A DNA stretch of 64,000 nucleotides from 3107 sp001483205 (GTDB taxonomy: Bacteria; Pseudomonadota; Alphaproteobacteria; Rhodobacterales; Rhodobacteraceae): the NCBI GenBank assembly GCA_964291375.2, contig OZ219809.1:992001-1056000 (forward strand), given 5' to 3'. The notes under the pieces are model-generated. The model saw nothing but the letters and a program-made list of their open reading frames with translations. It was not told where the DNA came from and ran no database searches. The stretch's first letter is position 1. Every line of letters begins with the position of its first letter. Positions 36,093-44,900 of this stretch are shown here, one piece after another. The translations under genes and the position numbers were made by a program.

Positions 36093-36305
36093 AAGACCCC
36101 TGCACATTGGCTTGAGCCGGGCAGCCGCCTGCCTGGGCGGGCGCTTTTTGCGATAGTTCACATTGGCGATGGTCTTGCTATAAAATCCATATGTTCCAAC
36201 AGGCTGAGGCGTTGAAAGCGCCTGCCGGGGGGCAGGCAGGCGCTGCCCGGCGCAAGCGCCGGGCGGGACAGGTTGGCTACTGACGCGCTATTATGCAGAG
36301 GTCTT
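36093..36305. repeat. MITE-like 213-bp element, copy 2
   Basis: Starts AAGACCCCTGCACATTGG three bases after the gcvP stop and ends TTATGCAGAGGTCTT, a near-perfect inverted pair. The interior is homologous to 10461-10672. Runs of CGCCTGCCGGGGGGCAGG and GCCCGGCGCAAGCGCCGGGC can fold into strong hairpins, so it may end gcv transcription. Confidence 0.75.
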
Positions 36306-36324
36306 TGACAGAAAACCGGGGGGG

Positions 36325-36401
36325 TGGTAGCGGAGGAGGGACTTGAACCCCCGACACGCGGATTATGATTCCGCTGCTCTAACCAACTGAGCTACTCCGC
36401 C
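36325..36401 (-). tRNA. tRNA-Met(CAT), elongator type
   Basis: 77 nt including an encoded CCA. The acceptor stem GGCGGAG pairs with CTCCGCT, the D arm is GCTCAGTTGGTTAGAGC, the anticodon stem GCGGA/TCCGC encloses ATCATAA with anticodon CAT, and the T arm is GGGGGTTCAAGTCCCTC. An elongator is favoured because the first acceptor pair is a standard pair and the three-GC anticodon stem of initiators is missing. Confidence 0.96.
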
Positions 36402-36620
36402 GGAAACCCGTGCGGATGTATGAGAGCGCGCGGCGGGCGTCAAGGGCAATTCGGGCCGGGGCTGAGGCCACACCTGATCATGGCGTCCCTGCCTGATACC
36501 TTGCAACTTCTCTGCTCAGACTGTAACCGGGACAGGGATGTGCGCTCAATGTCCGGGCGACGCACCGCGTAACGGGTAAAGTGAGGTTCCTCAAACCGGG
36601 CCTGAAACGGGAAACCCAGA
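36402..36620. other. Gap between tRNA-Met and mrpF-like gene
   Basis: About 220 bp. I looked in all forward frames for the end of an MrpE/PhaE gene, which would normally precede mrpF, and found none. It must contain the promoters of the tRNA (minus) and of mrpFG (plus), not clearly visible. Confidence 0.55.
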
Positions 36621-36890
36621 ATGATCACCTTCGCCCTCACCTTCGCCATGGGATGTTTCGCAACCGGCCTGTTGCTGTGCCTGTTCCGGGTGATCCGGGG
36701 GCCGGGCATCAGCGACCGGATTCTGGCCCTCGACACCATGGTCGTCAACGCCATCGCGCTTCTGGTGCTTTACGGAATGCGCTCCGGCACACAGATATAT
36801 TTCGAGTCAGCGGTTCTGATCGCGATGCTGGGATTCGTGTCCACGGTTGCCTACGCGCGGTTTGTGCTGCGCGGCAATATCATCGAGTAA
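36621..36890 (+). CDS. Cation/proton antiporter subunit F (MrpF/PhaF)
   Basis: 89 residues, three membrane helices, with the family pattern FRVIRGPGISDRILALDT and VNAIALLVLYG. In other bacteria it is one of six or seven subunits (A-G) of the Mrp/Pha Na+ or K+/H+ antiporter, which cannot work with F and G alone. Here it is isolated: a tRNA on the other strand lies upstream, and G then the CRISPR locus downstream. Subunits A-E may be elsewhere or lost. Confidence 0.9.
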   Translation: MITFALTFAMGCFATGLLLCLFRVIRGPGISDRILALDTMVVNAIALLVLYGMRSGTQIYFESAVLIAMLGFVSTVAYARFVLRGNIIE

Positions 36891-36893
36891 GCC

Positions 36894-37274
36894 ATGATTT
36901 TTGCGGGTGAAATCCTTGTTGTGGTGGCGCTGACAGCCGGGGGCATTTTCGGCCTTGTCGGCTCTCTCGGCCTGTTGAAGCTCGACAACCCGATGGCCCG
37001 GCTGCACGCGCCGACCAAGGCGAGCACGCTTGGGGTGGGCAGTGTTCTGGTCGCCTCGGTGCTTTATGCGGCCTTTTTCGGGGGGCGGGCCTCGGTGCAT
37101 GAAATCCTGATTATGATCTTTCTGTTTATGACCGCGCCGGTCAGCGCCAATTTCATCGCCAAGGCCCACCTGCACAGGCATGTGAAGGGGCAAGACCTGC
37201 CGCCTGCCGAGCCGGACAGCCATTGGGCGCATGTGGGTGACGATGGCGATGAGGACGGGCCGGAAAACGGGTAA
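36894..37274 (+). CDS. Cation/proton antiporter subunit G (MrpG/PhaG)
   Basis: 126 residues, three membrane helices. The family core reads GLVGSLGLLKLDNPMARLHAPTKASTLGVG and continues into a helix with IFLFMTAPVSANFIAKAHL, then an acidic C-terminal tail. Starts three bases after mrpF. The stop is just upstream of the hairpin at 37300-37329, shared with tracrRNA on the opposite strand. Confidence 0.92.
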   Translation: MIFAGEILVVVALTAGGIFGLVGSLGLLKLDNPMARLHAPTKASTLGVGSVLVASVLYAAFFGGRASVHEILIMIFLFMTAPVSANFIAKAHLHRHVKGQDLPPAEPDSHWAHVGDDGDEDGPENG

Positions 37275-37298
37275 GGTTCCGGGGCCGCCACCCTGAAG

Positions 37299-37419
37299 CA
37301 AAAAGCCCCCGTCCGGGGACGGAGGCTTTGATTGCCGGTAGTGACATTTGGGATACCGAGCCCGCTCGAAGATGTCATTTGTTACGGAAAGGTAACCGAC
37401 CGCTTCTCGACTTGCTACA
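37299..37419 (-). ncRNA. tracrRNA of the type II-C CRISPR system
   Basis: About 120 nt on the minus strand, divergent from cas9. Near its 5' end it reads TAGCAAGTCGAGAAGCGG, which pairs with CCGCTTCTCGATTTGCTA of the crRNA repeat along 18 bases with one G-U pair. Further on, CCGTAAC can pair with GTTGCGG at the repeat 5' end. TGACAT and ATGTCA then form a stem enclosing CGAGCGGGCTCG, followed by a rho-independent terminator (37300-37329) ending in five T. Start inferred from the promoter at 37426-37453; ends are estimates. RNA-seq would settle them. Confidence 0.87.
37300..37329 (-). terminator. Rho-independent terminator of tracrRNA, possibly shared with mrpG
   Basis: Stem AAAGCCTCCGTCC / GGACGGGGGCTTT with one mismatched pair and a short CC loop, followed by TTTTT on the minus strand. 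On the plus strand the tail is GGCTTTGATTG, so it may end mrpFG transcription weakly too. Confidence 0.88.
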
Positions 37420-37425
37420 AAAGAC

Positions 37426-37453
37426 ATGTTAGCGTCTGACGCGAAAAAGGCAA
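37426..37453 (-). promoter_or_regulatory. Promoter of tracrRNA
   Basis: Minus strand: TTGCCT (37448-37453), 16 bases, TAACAT (37426-37431). The predicted start is at about 37419, just ahead of the anti-repeat. The -35/-10 spacing is the same as that seen in each CRISPR repeat. Confidence 0.65.
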
Positions 37454-37492
37454 GGGGAACTTGCGCAGGAAAAACAAAGGGAGGGTTTTTTT

Positions 37493-40400
37493 ATGAAGGA
37501 ACTGGTTTTCGGCCTCGACATCGGCACCACCTCAATCGGGTTCGCCGCCATCGACTATGACAAGGACAGCGGGACGGGCAAAATCCGCCGTCTTGGCACC
37601 CGTATCTTTCCCGAAGCCCGCGACCCGGACGGCGCGCCTTGGAATCAGGAACGGCGGGCGGCGCGACTTCGCCGCCGTCAGTTGCGGCGCAGGCGCAAGC
37701 GGCGGCGCGATCTCAGTGATAAACTGCATCAGGCCGGATTGCTGCCTGACCGGAAGTCCCCGGACTGGGATAAGGTGATGAAGTGCAACCCCTATGATCT
37801 GCGCCGCCGGGCATTCGAGGGCGAAGACCTGTCCCCGCATGAAATTGGCCGGGCCATCTATCACCTTGCGCAGCGCCGTCACTTCAGGGGCCGCGACATC
37901 GACGACATTTCGGACGAGGCCAAGGACGATAAGAAGACGGACGCAGACGAGAAGAAGGCGAAATCTGATCGGTATGAAACCGTTCAGGACTTGAAGGCCA
38001 GCGGCAAAACCCTCGGCGCGTGGCTGGCGGAACGCGACAAGGACCATGAGCGCAAACGCGCGCGCAAACGGGGCGAACATGTGACGCGGCAAATCGTTGA
38101 GGACGAGTTCAACGAGATTTGCAAGCGCTTACCCCCGCAGGTCAGGGACTCCCTTCACGAGACGATCTTCTTCCAACGCCCCACCTTCTGGCGGCTGAAC
38201 ACCCTCGGGCAGTGCCGGTTCATGCCCGGCGCGGCGCTCTGCCCGAAAGGGGCCTGGCTGTCGCAACAACGGCGGATGCTGGAAAAGCTCAACAACCTCG
38301 CAATCGCCAGCGGCAACCAGCGACCTCTCGACAAGGAAGAGCGCGCGGCGATCCTCGCCAAACTGCAAACCCAGGAGTCGATGAAATGGGCTGACGTGCG
38401 AAAGGCGATTGGCGCTGAGAAAACGGTGAAGTTCAATCTGCAAGAGGGCGGCGAAAGGACTCTTCTCGGCAACCCGCTTGAGGCCGAACTGGCCAAGATT
38501 TTCGGCAAAGACTGGCAGGATCACCCGCACAAACAGGAGATTCGCGACGCCATCCATAAACGCCTGTGGGAGGCGGATTACGGCAAGATCGGGGAGCAGC
38601 GCGTGGTGATTCTTTCCGCGGCGAAGCGCAAAGAGCTCCGGGCCGATGCCGTGCAGTCCTTCATCACCGATTTCCGCGTCAACCAGGAACAGGCGCAGGC
38701 GCTCGGCAAGATCAAGCTGCCAACCGGCTGGGAACCCTATTCGACGGAAGCATTGCAGAAGATCCTGCTGAAGCTGGAAGAAGGGGAAAGGTTTGGCGCG
38801 ATCATCAACGGCCCCGATTGGGAAGCATGGCGTGCCGAGACATTCCCCAAAGGTGACCAACCAACCGGCGAGTTTGTGGACCGGTTGCCCAGCCCCGCCA
38901 ACAAGGAAGAACGGGACCACATCCGCAGCCTTCGCAACCCCACCGTCGCGCGCACCCGCAACGAATTGCGCAAGGTGGTCAATAACCTGATCAACATGTT
39001 CGGCAAGCCGGACCGGATTCGCATTGAGCTTGCCCGCGACATCGGGCTGTCGAAGCGCCAGCGCGAGGAAAAATCAATCGGCATTCGCCGTCAGGAAGGG
39101 CGCCGGAGGAAAGCGCGCGCGGACCTCGAAGAAAAAGGTATCCTGGAGCCTTTGCCGAGAGATGTCGAAAAGTGGATGCTGTGGGAAGAATGCGGCCACC
39201 GCTGCCCGTATACGGGGGATCATATTTCGTTCAATGACCTGTTCAGAACCGGAAAGTTTCAGGTGGAGCATATCTGGCCCCGGTCCCGCTCTTTCGATGA
39301 CAGTTTCAGGAACCAGACCCTGTGCCGCAGGGATTACAACATCCGGAAAGGAAACCGGACCCCGTTCGAGGCCTTCGGTGAAACAGACGAATGGGCAGCC
39401 ATGGTGCGCCGGGTGGATGGCATGAAAGCGCCAATAAAAGGGGGCGTCGCCATGACCTTGGGCAAGATCAAAAGGTTCAAGAAGGCAGAGGCTATGCCCG
39501 AAGATTTTACCGACCGACAACTGAATGACACCGGCTATGCCGCGCGCGAGGCCGTCGCCTATCTGAAAAAGCTGTGGCCGGACCTCGGGCAGGACGGGCC
39601 GGTAAAGGTTGAGGCCGTAACCGGGAAGGTGACGGCGCGCCTGCGCAAACTGTGGGGATTGAACAAGATTCTGGCCGATGACGGCGAAAAGACCCGCGCC
39701 GATCACCGCCATCACGCGGTTGATGCGCTGGTGGTTGCGTGTTGCCATCAGGGGATGACGCAAAAGCTCTCGCGCTACTGGCAGGACAAAGACAACCCCC
39801 GCGCGCCGGAACCGCACCTGCCCCCACCATGGGAAACCATCCGCCGGGATGCCGAAAAGGCTGTTAAGGACATCGTTGTCTCTCACCGCGTCCGCAAGAA
39901 GGTTTCCGGCCCGCTCCATAAGGAAACGATTTACGGCGATACGCGCGAGGAGGAAACAAGCAAGAGCGGCCCGACCTACCGGTTCTTCGTGACCCGCAAG
40001 CCTGTCGGGGCGCTGACAAAACCTAAGCTTGAAAGGATTCGCGATGAGGCGGTGCGGGAAATCGTCAAGGCTTGGATCGACAGGCACGGCGGCGACCCGA
40101 AGAAAGCTTTCGCCAATGGGTATCCCAAGCGCGGGCGCAAAGGGCCGGAAATCCGCAAGGTCCGTCTGTTGGTGAAACAACAGAAGAACCTGATGACAAA
40201 GGCTGCCACCGGTTACGCCGATAAAGGCAACAACCACCACATCGCCATCTATCGCCTGCCGGATGGCCGCGCTGATTACGATGTTGTCAGCCTGTTTGAG
40301 GCGTCAGAGCGTCTGGCCCGACGCGAACCTGTGGTGAAGCGCGACCGGGGAGACGGATCGCAATTCGTGATGTCGTTGTCACAAGGGGATGCAGTCACCT

Positions 40401-40594
40401 TCACCGAAATCGATCCCAAGGAAATATGGATTGTCAAAGAGCTTAAAGCAAACGGTCAGGTCTTTTTTCGGCTGCATAAGGATGGCGACCCAAAGTCCAA
40501 GTTACCGTCGCATAAAGCAAGCACTTTTCTTGAAAAGGGAGCCAAAAAACGCTCCATCGACCCCATCGGCCGGGTCCGACCGGCGAACGACTGA
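37493..40594 (+). CDS. cas9: Cas9 endonuclease, compact type II-C
   Basis: 1033 residues, in the short II-C range. RuvC-I Asp9 in GLDIGTTSIGF, Arg-rich bridge helix at about 52-72 (RRAARLRRRQLRRRRKRRR), RuvC-II Glu512 in IRIELARDI, HNH His593 in QVEHIWPRS with the Asn in NQTLC and NIRKGN, RuvC-III His741 and Asp744 in HHAVDA. All catalytic residues are kept, so an active nuclease is expected. The HNH region has CGHRCPYTG and a later Cys that could bind zinc. AGGGAGGG lies eight bases before the ATG. cas1 starts 12 bases after the stop. No cas4 or csn2 is present, which defines II-C. The PAM cannot be read from this window. Confidence 0.97.
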   Translation: MKELVFGLDIGTTSIGFAAIDYDKDSGTGKIRRLGTRIFPEARDPDGAPWNQERRAARLRRRQLRRRRKRRRDLSDKLHQAGLLPDRKSPDWDKVMKCNPYDLRRRAFEGEDLSPHEIGRAIYHLAQRRHFRGRDIDDISDEAKDDKKTDADEKKAKSDRYETVQDLKASGKTLGAWLAERDKDHERKRARKRGEHVTRQIVEDEFNEICKRLPPQVRDSLHETIFFQRPTFWRLNTLGQCRFMPGAALCPKGAWLSQQRRMLEKLNNLAIASGNQRPLDKEERAAILAKLQTQESMKWADVRKAIGAEKTVKFNLQEGGERTLLGNPLEAELAKIFGKDWQDHPHKQEIRDAIHKRLWEADYGKIGEQRVVILSAAKRKELRADAVQSFITDFRVNQEQAQALGKIKLPTGWEPYSTEALQKILLKLEEGERFGAIINGPDWEAWRAETFPKGDQPTGEFVDRLPSPANKEERDHIRSLRNPTVARTRNELRKVVNNLINMFGKPDRIRIELARDIGLSKRQREEKSIGIRRQEGRRRKARADLEEKGILEPLPRDVEKWMLWEECGHRCPYTGDHISFNDLFRTGKFQVEHIWPRSRSFDDSFRNQTLCRRDYNIRKGNRTPFEAFGETDEWAAMVRRVDGMKAPIKGGVAMTLGKIKRFKKAEAMPEDFTDRQLNDTGYAAREAVAYLKKLWPDLGQDGPVKVEAVTGKVTARLRKLWGLNKILADDGEKTRADHRHHAVDALVVACCHQGMTQKLSRYWQDKDNPRAPEPHLPPPWETIRRDAEKAVKDIVVSHRVRKKVSGPLHKETIYGDTREEETSKSGPTYRFFVTRKPVGALTKPKLERIRDEAVREIVKAWIDRHGGDPKKAFANGYPKRGRKGPEIRKVRLLVKQQKNLMTKAATGYADKGNNHHIAIYRLPDGRADYDVVSLFEASERLARREPVVKRDRGDGSQFVMSLSQGDAVTFTEIDPKEIWIVKELKANGQVFFRLHKDGDPKSKLPSHKASTFLEKGAKKRSIDPIGRVRPAND

Positions 40595-40606
40595 GGCGCG
40601 CGAACA

Positions 40607-41542
40607 ATGATCCGCAAGACAGTCGAATTTTCAACCCCCGGCACGCGCCTTTCGGTCGCGCACCGCCAGCTCGTGATCGAACGGCCCGATCTGCCAAAGG
40701 CAACACTGCCGGTCGAAGACCTAGGGGTGGTGATTGTCGATGATGTCCGGGCGACCTATACTCAGGCGGTTTTTCTCGCCCTGCTGGAGGCCGGGGCCAC
40801 GGTCATGGTCACCGGACGCGATCATCTGCCCGCCGGGATGATGCTGCCGCTTGATGCCCACCACGTCCAGACCGAACGCCACCGGGCGCAAGTCCAATCC
40901 AGTGTCCCGGTCCGCAAACGGGCCTGGCAGGCCATCGTGCGCGCCAAGATCAGCCAGCAGGCGGCGGTGCTGTCCCATTTCACCGGCGAGCATGGCGGGC
41001 TGGCACCGATGGCCCGGCGGGTGCGCTCGGGCGACCCGGACAATCTGGAGGCCCAGGCGGCTCAAAAATACTGGCCGCGCCTGTTCGGCAAGACATTCCG
41101 CCGCAACCGCGAGGCCGGGGGCGTAAATGCGCTGCTGAACTATGGCTACGCCGTGGTTCGGGCTGCGGTCGCGCGCGCGGTTGTTGCGTCCGGCCTAATT
41201 CCCTCGCTCGGTGTGCATCACCGGCACCGCGCCAACCCGTTCTGTCTTGCCGATGACCTGCTGGAACCCTACAGGCCGTATGTCGATTGGCGGGTCCGTC
41301 AAATGACCGCCGATAACGGAGAAGCCGCGCCCGATCTGTCTGAACGCGGCACCCGCGCCGCCCTTCTCTCTCTGCTCAACGAGACAATTCGCGTCGGCGG
41401 GCGGCGGGAACCGTTTCTGCTCGCCCTCAATACCAGTGCGGCCTCCCTGTGCCGGGCGCTCACCGGTGGCGAGCGCATTCTCTCTCTGCCCGAGGGCTTG
41501 CCTGTGGAGCCCGATCTTGTCGATGCCGCTGCATTCGGCTGA
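40607..41542 (+). CDS. cas1: Cas1 integrase, type II
   Basis: 311 residues. The metal ligands of the spacer-integration site are recognisable: Glu148 in NLEAQAAQKYW, His204/His205 in LGVHHRHRANPF and Glu220 in ADDLLEPYRP. It joins Cas2 to insert new spacers. It shares no overlap with cas9 but is within one operon; cas2 begins 46 bases later. Confidence 0.95.
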   Translation: MIRKTVEFSTPGTRLSVAHRQLVIERPDLPKATLPVEDLGVVIVDDVRATYTQAVFLALLEAGATVMVTGRDHLPAGMMLPLDAHHVQTERHRAQVQSSVPVRKRAWQAIVRAKISQQAAVLSHFTGEHGGLAPMARRVRSGDPDNLEAQAAQKYWPRLFGKTFRRNREAGGVNALLNYGYAVVRAAVARAVVASGLIPSLGVHHRHRANPFCLADDLLEPYRPYVDWRVRQMTADNGEAAPDLSERGTRAALLSLLNETIRVGGRREPFLLALNTSAASLCRALTGGERILSLPEGLPVEPDLVDAAAFG

Positions 41543-41588
41543 CATACGGCTGCGGGGCGTAAAAACATTCCCCTGGGGGTGGCGCTCA

Positions 41589-41894
41589 ATGTGGGTCATT
41601 GCCATGTTCGACCTGCCAACGGACACGCCGAAAGCGCGCAGGGCCTATGCCAGATTTCGCAAGGGGTTGCTTGAGGACGGCTTCACGATGATGCAATATT
41701 CCGTATACATCCGGCATTGCGCATCCATCGAGAACGCTGGCGTTCATGTGACGCGGATGGGGGCCTGTGTTCCGTCTGAGGGAGAAGTGCGATTCCTGAC
41801 AATCACCGACAAACAGTTCGGGCGAATCAGAACCTATGTCGGGAAAACCCGGCAGGCACCGCCGAATCCGCCCGCCCAACTGGAGTTTTTTTGA
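41589..41894 (+). CDS. cas2: Cas2
   Basis: 101 residues from MWVIAMFDLPTDTPKARRAY, the usual Cas2 start with beta-1 Asp (FDLP). The C-terminal end QAPPNPPAQLEFF is the strand-exchange tail typical of type II Cas2. Upstream in-frame codons overlap cas1 and are not Cas2-like. It is a structural partner of Cas1. Confidence 0.95.
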   Translation: MWVIAMFDLPTDTPKARRAYARFRKGLLEDGFTMMQYSVYIRHCASIENAGVHVTRMGACVPSEGEVRFLTITDKQFGRIRTYVGKTRQAPPNPPAQLEFF

Positions 41895-41943
41895 CCAGTG
41901 GGCGGGCGAAAACGACGTTTATTCAATGCCCTGTGTTGTGGGA
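41895..41943. promoter_or_regulatory. Short cas-proximal leader next to the array
   Basis: 49 bp between the cas2 stop and the first repeat. On the array-transcript strand it reads GGCATTGAATAAACGTCG. It is the likely site for new spacer insertion if the cas-distal end is the old end, but for minus-strand crRNA reading it is the downstream end. There is no room for a long conventional leader. Confidence 0.5.
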
Positions 41944-44900
41944 AGTGTAGCAAATCGAGAAGCGGCCGCAATCCGCAACGGCGTTGTCTTTCTGAAGAAA
42001 CGGCGACGCAGTGTAGCAAATCGAGAAGCGGCCGCAATCCGCAACGTAGTCAATAGGCCCCTCTGTGAATACTGTAGTGTAGCAAATCGAGAAGCGGCCG
42101 CAATCCGCAACTCGGGCAATACGGCGATTGCCGCGTTATCAAGTGTAGCAAATCGAGAAGCGGCCGCAATCCGCAACTTGCTCTGGAAACCCAAACACCC
42201 CTTGGCCCGAGTGTAGCAAATCGAGAAGCGGCCGCAATCCGCAACAAGCGCTGCCCCGCCCTCGCCATAGCAAAAGTGTAGCAAATCGAGAAGCGGCCGC
42301 AATCCGCAACTATAAATGGCGTCACCTCTTACACAATCCGAGTGTAGCAAATCGAGAAGCGGCCGCAATCCGCAACTTCCGACAGACCGTCACCGGGGCG
42401 GGCAAAAGTGTAGCAAATCGAGAAGCGGCCGCAATCCGCAACAGGATTGGCAGCCTCATGCAGAAGGCGGAAAGTGTAGCAAATCGAGAAGCGGCCGCAA
42501 TCCGCAACCTGTCAGGAGACGAGGCATAATGGCTGATAAGTGTAGCAAATCGAGAAGCGGCCGCAATCCGCAACTTCTGGGCCCGCTGCATGAAGACGCC
42601 AGGGAGTGTAGCAAATCGAGAAGCGGCCGCAATCCGCAACAGTCGAAGTCTTGCCCGTTTGCCCACCACGAGTGTAGCAAATCGAGAAGCGGCCGCAATC
42701 CGCAACTCCAGCCCCATGTTTTGAAACACAAGCTCAAGTGTAGCAAATCGAGAAGCGGCCGCAATCCGCAACGCCCGGATGGAAGAAAAGGCCTTGGATC
42801 AAAGTGTAGCAAATCGAGAAGCGGCCGCAATCCGCAACCAGCGCGTCGCGGACCCGCTCCGCCGCTTCAGTGTAGCAAATCGAGAAGCGGCCGCAATCCG
42901 CAACGTTCCCTGCGCTGCGCATTGTTTGAGGATCAGTGTAGCAAATCGAGAAGCGGCCGCAATCCGCAACGCTGGCCTCGGCCAGCGTCCGCTGGAGCCT
43001 AGTGTAGCAAATCGAGAAGCGGCCGCAATCCGCAACAGACGTCGGGCTGACAGTGTATGTAAGGAGAGTGTAGCAAATCGAGAAGCGGCCGCAATCCGCA
43101 ACGAGGGTGAAGACCGGACTGTTCAGTTCCGAAGTGTAGCAAATCGAGAAGCGGCCGCAATCCGCAACACAAAGTCGGCTAAGTTCAAAGACGGGGCGAG
43201 TGTAGCAAATCGAGAAGCGGCCGCAATCCGCAACAGCTTGTTGAGTTCATGCACGGGAGCTATTAGTGTAGCAAATCGAGAAGCGGCCGCAATCCGCAAC
43301 GCCGCTCCCAATTTTCGCTTTGCGGTCATAAGTGTAGCAAATCGAGAAGCGGCCGCAATCCGCAACAAATGGTGGTATGAGGAGCTGCGTGGATGAAGTG
43401 TAGCAAATCGAGAAGCGGCCGCAATCCGCAACGAGCCAGGTCGGCGGAGCGTACGTTAAGAGAGTGTAGCAAATCGAGAAGCGGCCGCAATCCGCAACTT
43501 GCTGCTTGTAGACGTTCCGCATATTCCTTAGTGTAGCAAATCGAGAAGCGGCCGCAATCCGCAACGGACTCTGGTCGATTGAGGACGTGCGCTCGAGTGT
43601 AGCAAATCGAGAAGCGGCCGCAATCCGCAACCAAAACTTTGCCGTCTATACCCAGCAGCGCAGTGTAGCAAATCGAGAAGCGGCCGCAATCCGCAACATG
43701 TGGTCACCAATATAGATCAGCTGCATCAGTGTAGCAAATCGAGAAGCGGCCGCAATCCGCAACGGTGACCCGACTGTTTACACGCTGACTGCAGTGTAGC
43801 AAATCGAGAAGCGGCCGCAATCCGCAACGAAGCGCTGCGCAAGCGTTATCCGTCGGAAAGTGTAGCAAATCGAGAAGCGGCCGCAATCCGCAACGCGGTC
43901 AAGGCGGCGGCGGCGATCTACTTCAGTGTAGCAAATCGAGAAGCGGCCGCAATCCGCAACAAGGGCATCGCGCATACCCTTGTAGACACCAAGTGTAGCA
44001 AATCGAGAAGCGGCCGCAATCCGCAACCATGGGAGCAAGGTCGAAGCCGCGCTGACTAAGTGTAGCAAATCGAGAAGCGGCCGCAATCCGCAACGGTCAT
44101 ACCGCGTGCTTGATCGGTAGCTGGAGTGTAGCAAATCGAGAAGCGGCCGCAATCCGCAACACACACCTCAACGCCTTGCAAAATGAGAAAGTGTAGCAAA
44201 TCGAGAAGCGGCCGCAATCCGCAACAGGAGGGTTCGCCTTGATCATCACCTCGGCAGTGTAGCAAATCGAGAAGCGGCCGCAATCCGCAACTCATCGGGC
44301 CATTCAATGTCGAGCGCGCGCAGTGTAGCAAATCGAGAAGCGGCCGCAATCCGCAACTGACGCGACGACCTGCGCTCGCGCGCTGACAGTGTAGCAAATC
44401 GAGAAGCGGCCGCAATCCGCAACGAGATTCCGCGACGTGCGGGCACACGATTTAGTGTAGCAAATCGAGAAGCGGCCGCAATCCGCAACTCGACGCGCCC
44501 GGACAATGCCGGTATCGAAAGTGTAGCAAATCGAGAAGCGGCCGCAATCCGCAACGGCGTCCGCCGCCGCGTCAGTGGCGTCTCGAGTGTAGCAAATCGA
44601 GAAGCGGCCGCAATCCGCAACCTATCACATTGAACTGCACCCAATCGCCGTAGTGTAGCAAATCGAGAAGCGGCCGCAATCCGCAACGCGCCGCCGCCCA
44701 GCTTGTCACGAACGCCGAGTGTAGCAAATCGAGAAGCGGCCGCAATCCGCAACCCAAAGGGGTATACCATGGCAAACACAAAAGTGTAGCAAATCGAGAA
44801 GCGGCCGCAATCCGCAACGCGAAGGAAGTCGGGACGATCTCGCTCTCGAGTGTAGCAAATCGAGAAGCGGCCGCAATCCGCAACAACAAAATCAACTGTC

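Noticed and set aside
40595..41943. A cas4 or csn2 gene between cas1, cas2 and the array
   Set aside because: Gaps are 12, 46 and 49 bases only; the system is II-C.
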